NCBI GenBank assembly: GCA_945865935.1
Contig: CAMBFI010000017.1
Location: 1 to 54,205 of the forward strand
Reading direction: 5' to 3'
Source: Bordetella parapertussis
Lineage (GTDB): Bacteria > Pseudomonadota > Gammaproteobacteria > Burkholderiales > Burkholderiaceae_B
DNA: 54,205 nt
The notes below the pieces were generated by a model. It saw nothing but the letters and a program-made list of their open reading frames with translations, did no database searches and was not told the DNA's origin. The number at the start of each line of letters is the position of its first letter. Positions within the stretch are counted from its first letter, which is position 1. Both the position numbers and the translations under genes were made by a program. Below are positions 52,459 to 54,205 of this stretch, piece after piece.

Positions 52459-53457
52459 TTGGTTTATGACGAAAACTGGTATTTTGGTCGATCAGTGCTC
52501 ATCACTGGGGGACTTGGATTCATCGGTAGCTCATTGGCTATTCGCATGGTGGCCCTTGGGGCGAAGGTCACTTTATTAGATGCCATGATTAAGGACTTCG
52601 GCGGCAACTGGAAAAATATCGAACCCATCCGAGAGCAAGTCAGTGTCTTCCAAGATGATATGCGTAACTTTCAAGCCTTATCTCAGATTATCAAAGGGCA
52701 AGAGGCAATATTTCATTTGGCAGGACAGGTCAGTCACGGCGACAGCATGCGCGAGCCCTTGACTGATTTGGGGGTGAACTGCGTATCAACCATGAACTTG
52801 GTTGAGGCTTGTCGGATACACAACCCTAACGCGCGCATTGTCTACACTTCGACAAGGCAAGTCTATGGCACGCCACAGACGCTTCCCGTTAAGGAAGATC
52901 ACCCAGTATTACCCATTGATGTGAACGGTATCAACAAACTCGCTGCTGAGTATTACCACCTGCTATACCACCGAGTCTACGATGTTAAGTCAACCGTTTT
53001 AAGGCTCACGAATACGTACGGACCAAGGCTTCAAATTCAGAACGACCGACAGGGGTTTATCGGTGTATTTCTCAAGCGATGTCTAAGTGAAAGAGAGATT
53101 CATATATTTGGCGATGGGATGCAGGTGCGCGACTTCAACTATGTGGATGATGTGGTGCAAGCGCTGGTCCTTGCTCTGCTTCATGATCAATGCTTTGGAC
53201 ATGTGTTTAATCTCGGATCCCCAGATCGATACGGTCTCTTAAATTTTGTACAAACACTGGCCACTCTGACTGATGTAACCTACCAACTTGTCCCGTTCCC
53301 TGCAGACAAGAAACTGATCGATATTGGAGACTATTATGGCGACTATTCTGCATTTTCTAACATGACTGGCTGGGAGCCCCAAATAAATCTCCGCGAAGGC
53401 TTGGCCAAGACGCTGGCATACTACCAAGCCCACCGCATCCATTACTTAACCCCATGA
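52459..53457 (+). CDS. NAD-dependent nucleotide-sugar epimerase/dehydratase
   Basis: This 332-residue extended SDR has VLITGGLGFIGSSLAIRM near 13-30, HLAGQVSHGDSM, the catalytic YTSTRQVYGTP, and EYYH in place of the usual YxxxK (Tyr154 region NKLAAEYYHLLYH). The TTG start at 52459 directly follows the preceding stop, with AAGGAG 10 bp upstream; no ATG is available. It probably modifies a nucleotide sugar for the same polysaccharide. It overlaps the aminotransferase gene by ATGA. Confidence 0.88.
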   Translation: MVYDENWYFGRSVLITGGLGFIGSSLAIRMVALGAKVTLLDAMIKDFGGNWKNIEPIREQVSVFQDDMRNFQALSQIIKGQEAIFHLAGQVSHGDSMREPLTDLGVNCVSTMNLVEACRIHNPNARIVYTSTRQVYGTPQTLPVKEDHPVLPIDVNGINKLAAEYYHLLYHRVYDVKSTVLRLTNTYGPRLQIQNDRQGFIGVFLKRCLSEREIHIFGDGMQVRDFNYVDDVVQALVLALLHDQCFGHVFNLGSPDRYGLLNFVQTLATLTDVTYQLVPFPADKKLIDIGDYYGDYSAFSNMTGWEPQINLREGLAKTLAYYQAHRIHYLTP

Positions 53458-54205
53458 CTGCACATACCATCAAGATGTTTGATTATCGGGATCAGTATCT
53501 TGATCTTGAAAACGAAGTGCTCGGTGCGGTGCAACGCGTGCTGCGCTCAGGCGAATTGATTCTTGGATCAGAGGTTAAGAAATTTGAGTTAGGCTTTTCA
53601 GATTTTTTGGGTCATGGTACCCACAGTTTAGGCGTAGCCAATGGCACGGATGCCTTGGTTATTTGCCTGATGGCGCTTGGCGTTGGACCGGGCGATGAGG
53701 TCATCACGGTAGCGAATACCGCTGTACCTACAGTCAGCGCAATACGGATGGTCAGAGCGACGCCAGTGTTTGCCGACGTGGACCCCGAAACCTGCCTCAT
53801 AGACTTAAATCTCGTGCCAGGGCTCATTACGTCAAAAACCCGCGCGATCATCCCTGTCCATTTGTTTGGCAATGCTGTCAATATGCCATTACTTTTAGAT
53901 ATCGCGCGACCCTACGATATCCCTGTTGTAGAAGATTGCGCGCAAGCTCACGGTACTCTTATCAATGGGCGAGCAGCTGGAACGTTTGGTCACGCGGCTG
54001 CATTTTCGTTTTATCCAACGAAAAACCTGGGTGCCTACGGTGATGGTGGGCTGTGTGCAACTGCAGATGCATCGCTCGCCAAAGAAATGCGGCGAATTCG
54101 TAAGTATGGTTTTGATGACCTGTATTACGCGGAACGCGAGGGAATTAACAGTCGTCTCGACGAAGTACAGGCGGCGATCCTAAACATTAAACTCAGGTAC
54201 CTGCC
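53454..54205 (+). CDS. DegT/DnrJ/EryC1/StrS-family aminotransferase, 3' partial
   Basis: The frame runs open from the ATG at 53454 to the window end, giving 250 of about 370 residues. It has SGELILGSEVKKFE, GVANGTDALVICLMALG, PVHLFGNAVNMP, EDCAQAHG, and the PLP-lysine motif SFYPTKNLGAYGDGG. These enzymes aminate keto-sugar nucleotides in surface polysaccharide synthesis. It is translationally coupled to the epimerase upstream. Confidence 0.92.
   Translation, partial: MTAHTIKMFDYRDQYLDLENEVLGAVQRVLRSGELILGSEVKKFELGFSDFLGHGTHSLGVANGTDALVICLMALGVGPGDEVITVANTAVPTVSAIRMVRATPVFADVDPETCLIDLNLVPGLITSKTRAIIPVHLFGNAVNMPLLLDIARPYDIPVVEDCAQAHGTLINGRAAGTFGHAAAFSFYPTKNLGAYGDGGLCATADASLAKEMRRIRKYGFDDLYYAEREGINSRLDEVQAAILNIKLRYL

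Noticed and set aside
1-54205. CRISPR arrays, Cas genes or intact prophage
   Set aside because: No regularly spaced short repeats outside the autotransporter coding repeats, and no phage structural or integrase genes were recognised.

Overview
The window looks like an accessory, catabolism-rich stretch of a betaproteobacterial chromosome, most likely Burkholderiales and plausibly Alcaligenaceae-like. Reasons: five periplasmic Bug/TctC-type solute-binding proteins, many small catabolic operons each next to a LysR or XRE-cupin regulator, and moderate GC. The taxonomic call is inference; no rRNA or other phylogenetic marker is present.

Region 1 (1-8.2 kb) holds the 3' part of an IlvD/Edd-family sugar-acid or dihydroxy-acid dehydratase, a YgiQ-type radical SAM protein converging on it across an intrinsic terminator, a DehI-like protein, a complete HipB/HipA toxin-antitoxin pair with an AT-rich operator at the hipB start, a small VOC protein, a type II dehydroquinase-like protein whose usual active-site His is Tyr, and a dimeric-barrel-like protein. 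Region 2 (8.3-12.6 kb) is a large autotransporter with about 12 tandem 21-25-residue passenger repeats, followed by two orphan copies of its last 72 codons arranged head to head as an inverted duplication.

Region 3 (12.7-25.1 kb) is catabolic: a dimethylglycine/sarcosine-dehydrogenase-like FAD-GcvT enzyme divergent from an XRE-cupin regulator, a Bug protein and a dienelactone-hydrolase-like enzyme, then a co-oriented minus-strand series (LysR, KstD-like FAD enzyme, Bug, SDR, barrel protein, VOC, Bug). Region 4 (25.5-31.8 kb) is a polyamine-type ABC transporter operon continued by an M20 amidohydrolase and a ureohydrolase homologue that has lost one canonical metal ligand.

Region 5 (32-50 kb) is a mosaic marked by three copies of a 33-bp sequence matching the 3' half of tRNA-Asn (32003, 35501, 50040), which suggests successive island integrations. 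Between them lie a SUMF1-domain protein, a quinone-oxidoreductase-like MDR enzyme, a ferric-reductase-like flavocytochrome, an amidase, an SDR pseudogene, a Cys-rich 50-aa protein, a YrdC-domain protein coupled to a Bug gene, an IS481 transposase remnant, another Bug, a carboxymuconolactone-decarboxylase-like protein, a beta-hydroxyacid dehydrogenase and a LysR. Divergent from that LysR is a second ureohydrolase operon: agmatinase-like enzyme, RidA, amino-acid-type binding protein, MmgE/PrpD enzyme, two permeases and an ATPase.

Region 6 (50-54.2 kb) starts with decayed CobW and LysR pseudogenes and a 12+12-bp perfect palindrome, then enters a surface-polysaccharide locus (GT2 glycosyltransferase, NAD-dependent epimerase, DegT-type aminotransferase cut by the window end). 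The main biological candidates are the two ureohydrolase/transport operons, each with a different transporter class and its own LysR, and the tRNA-Asn-bounded mosaic between 32 and 50 kb.
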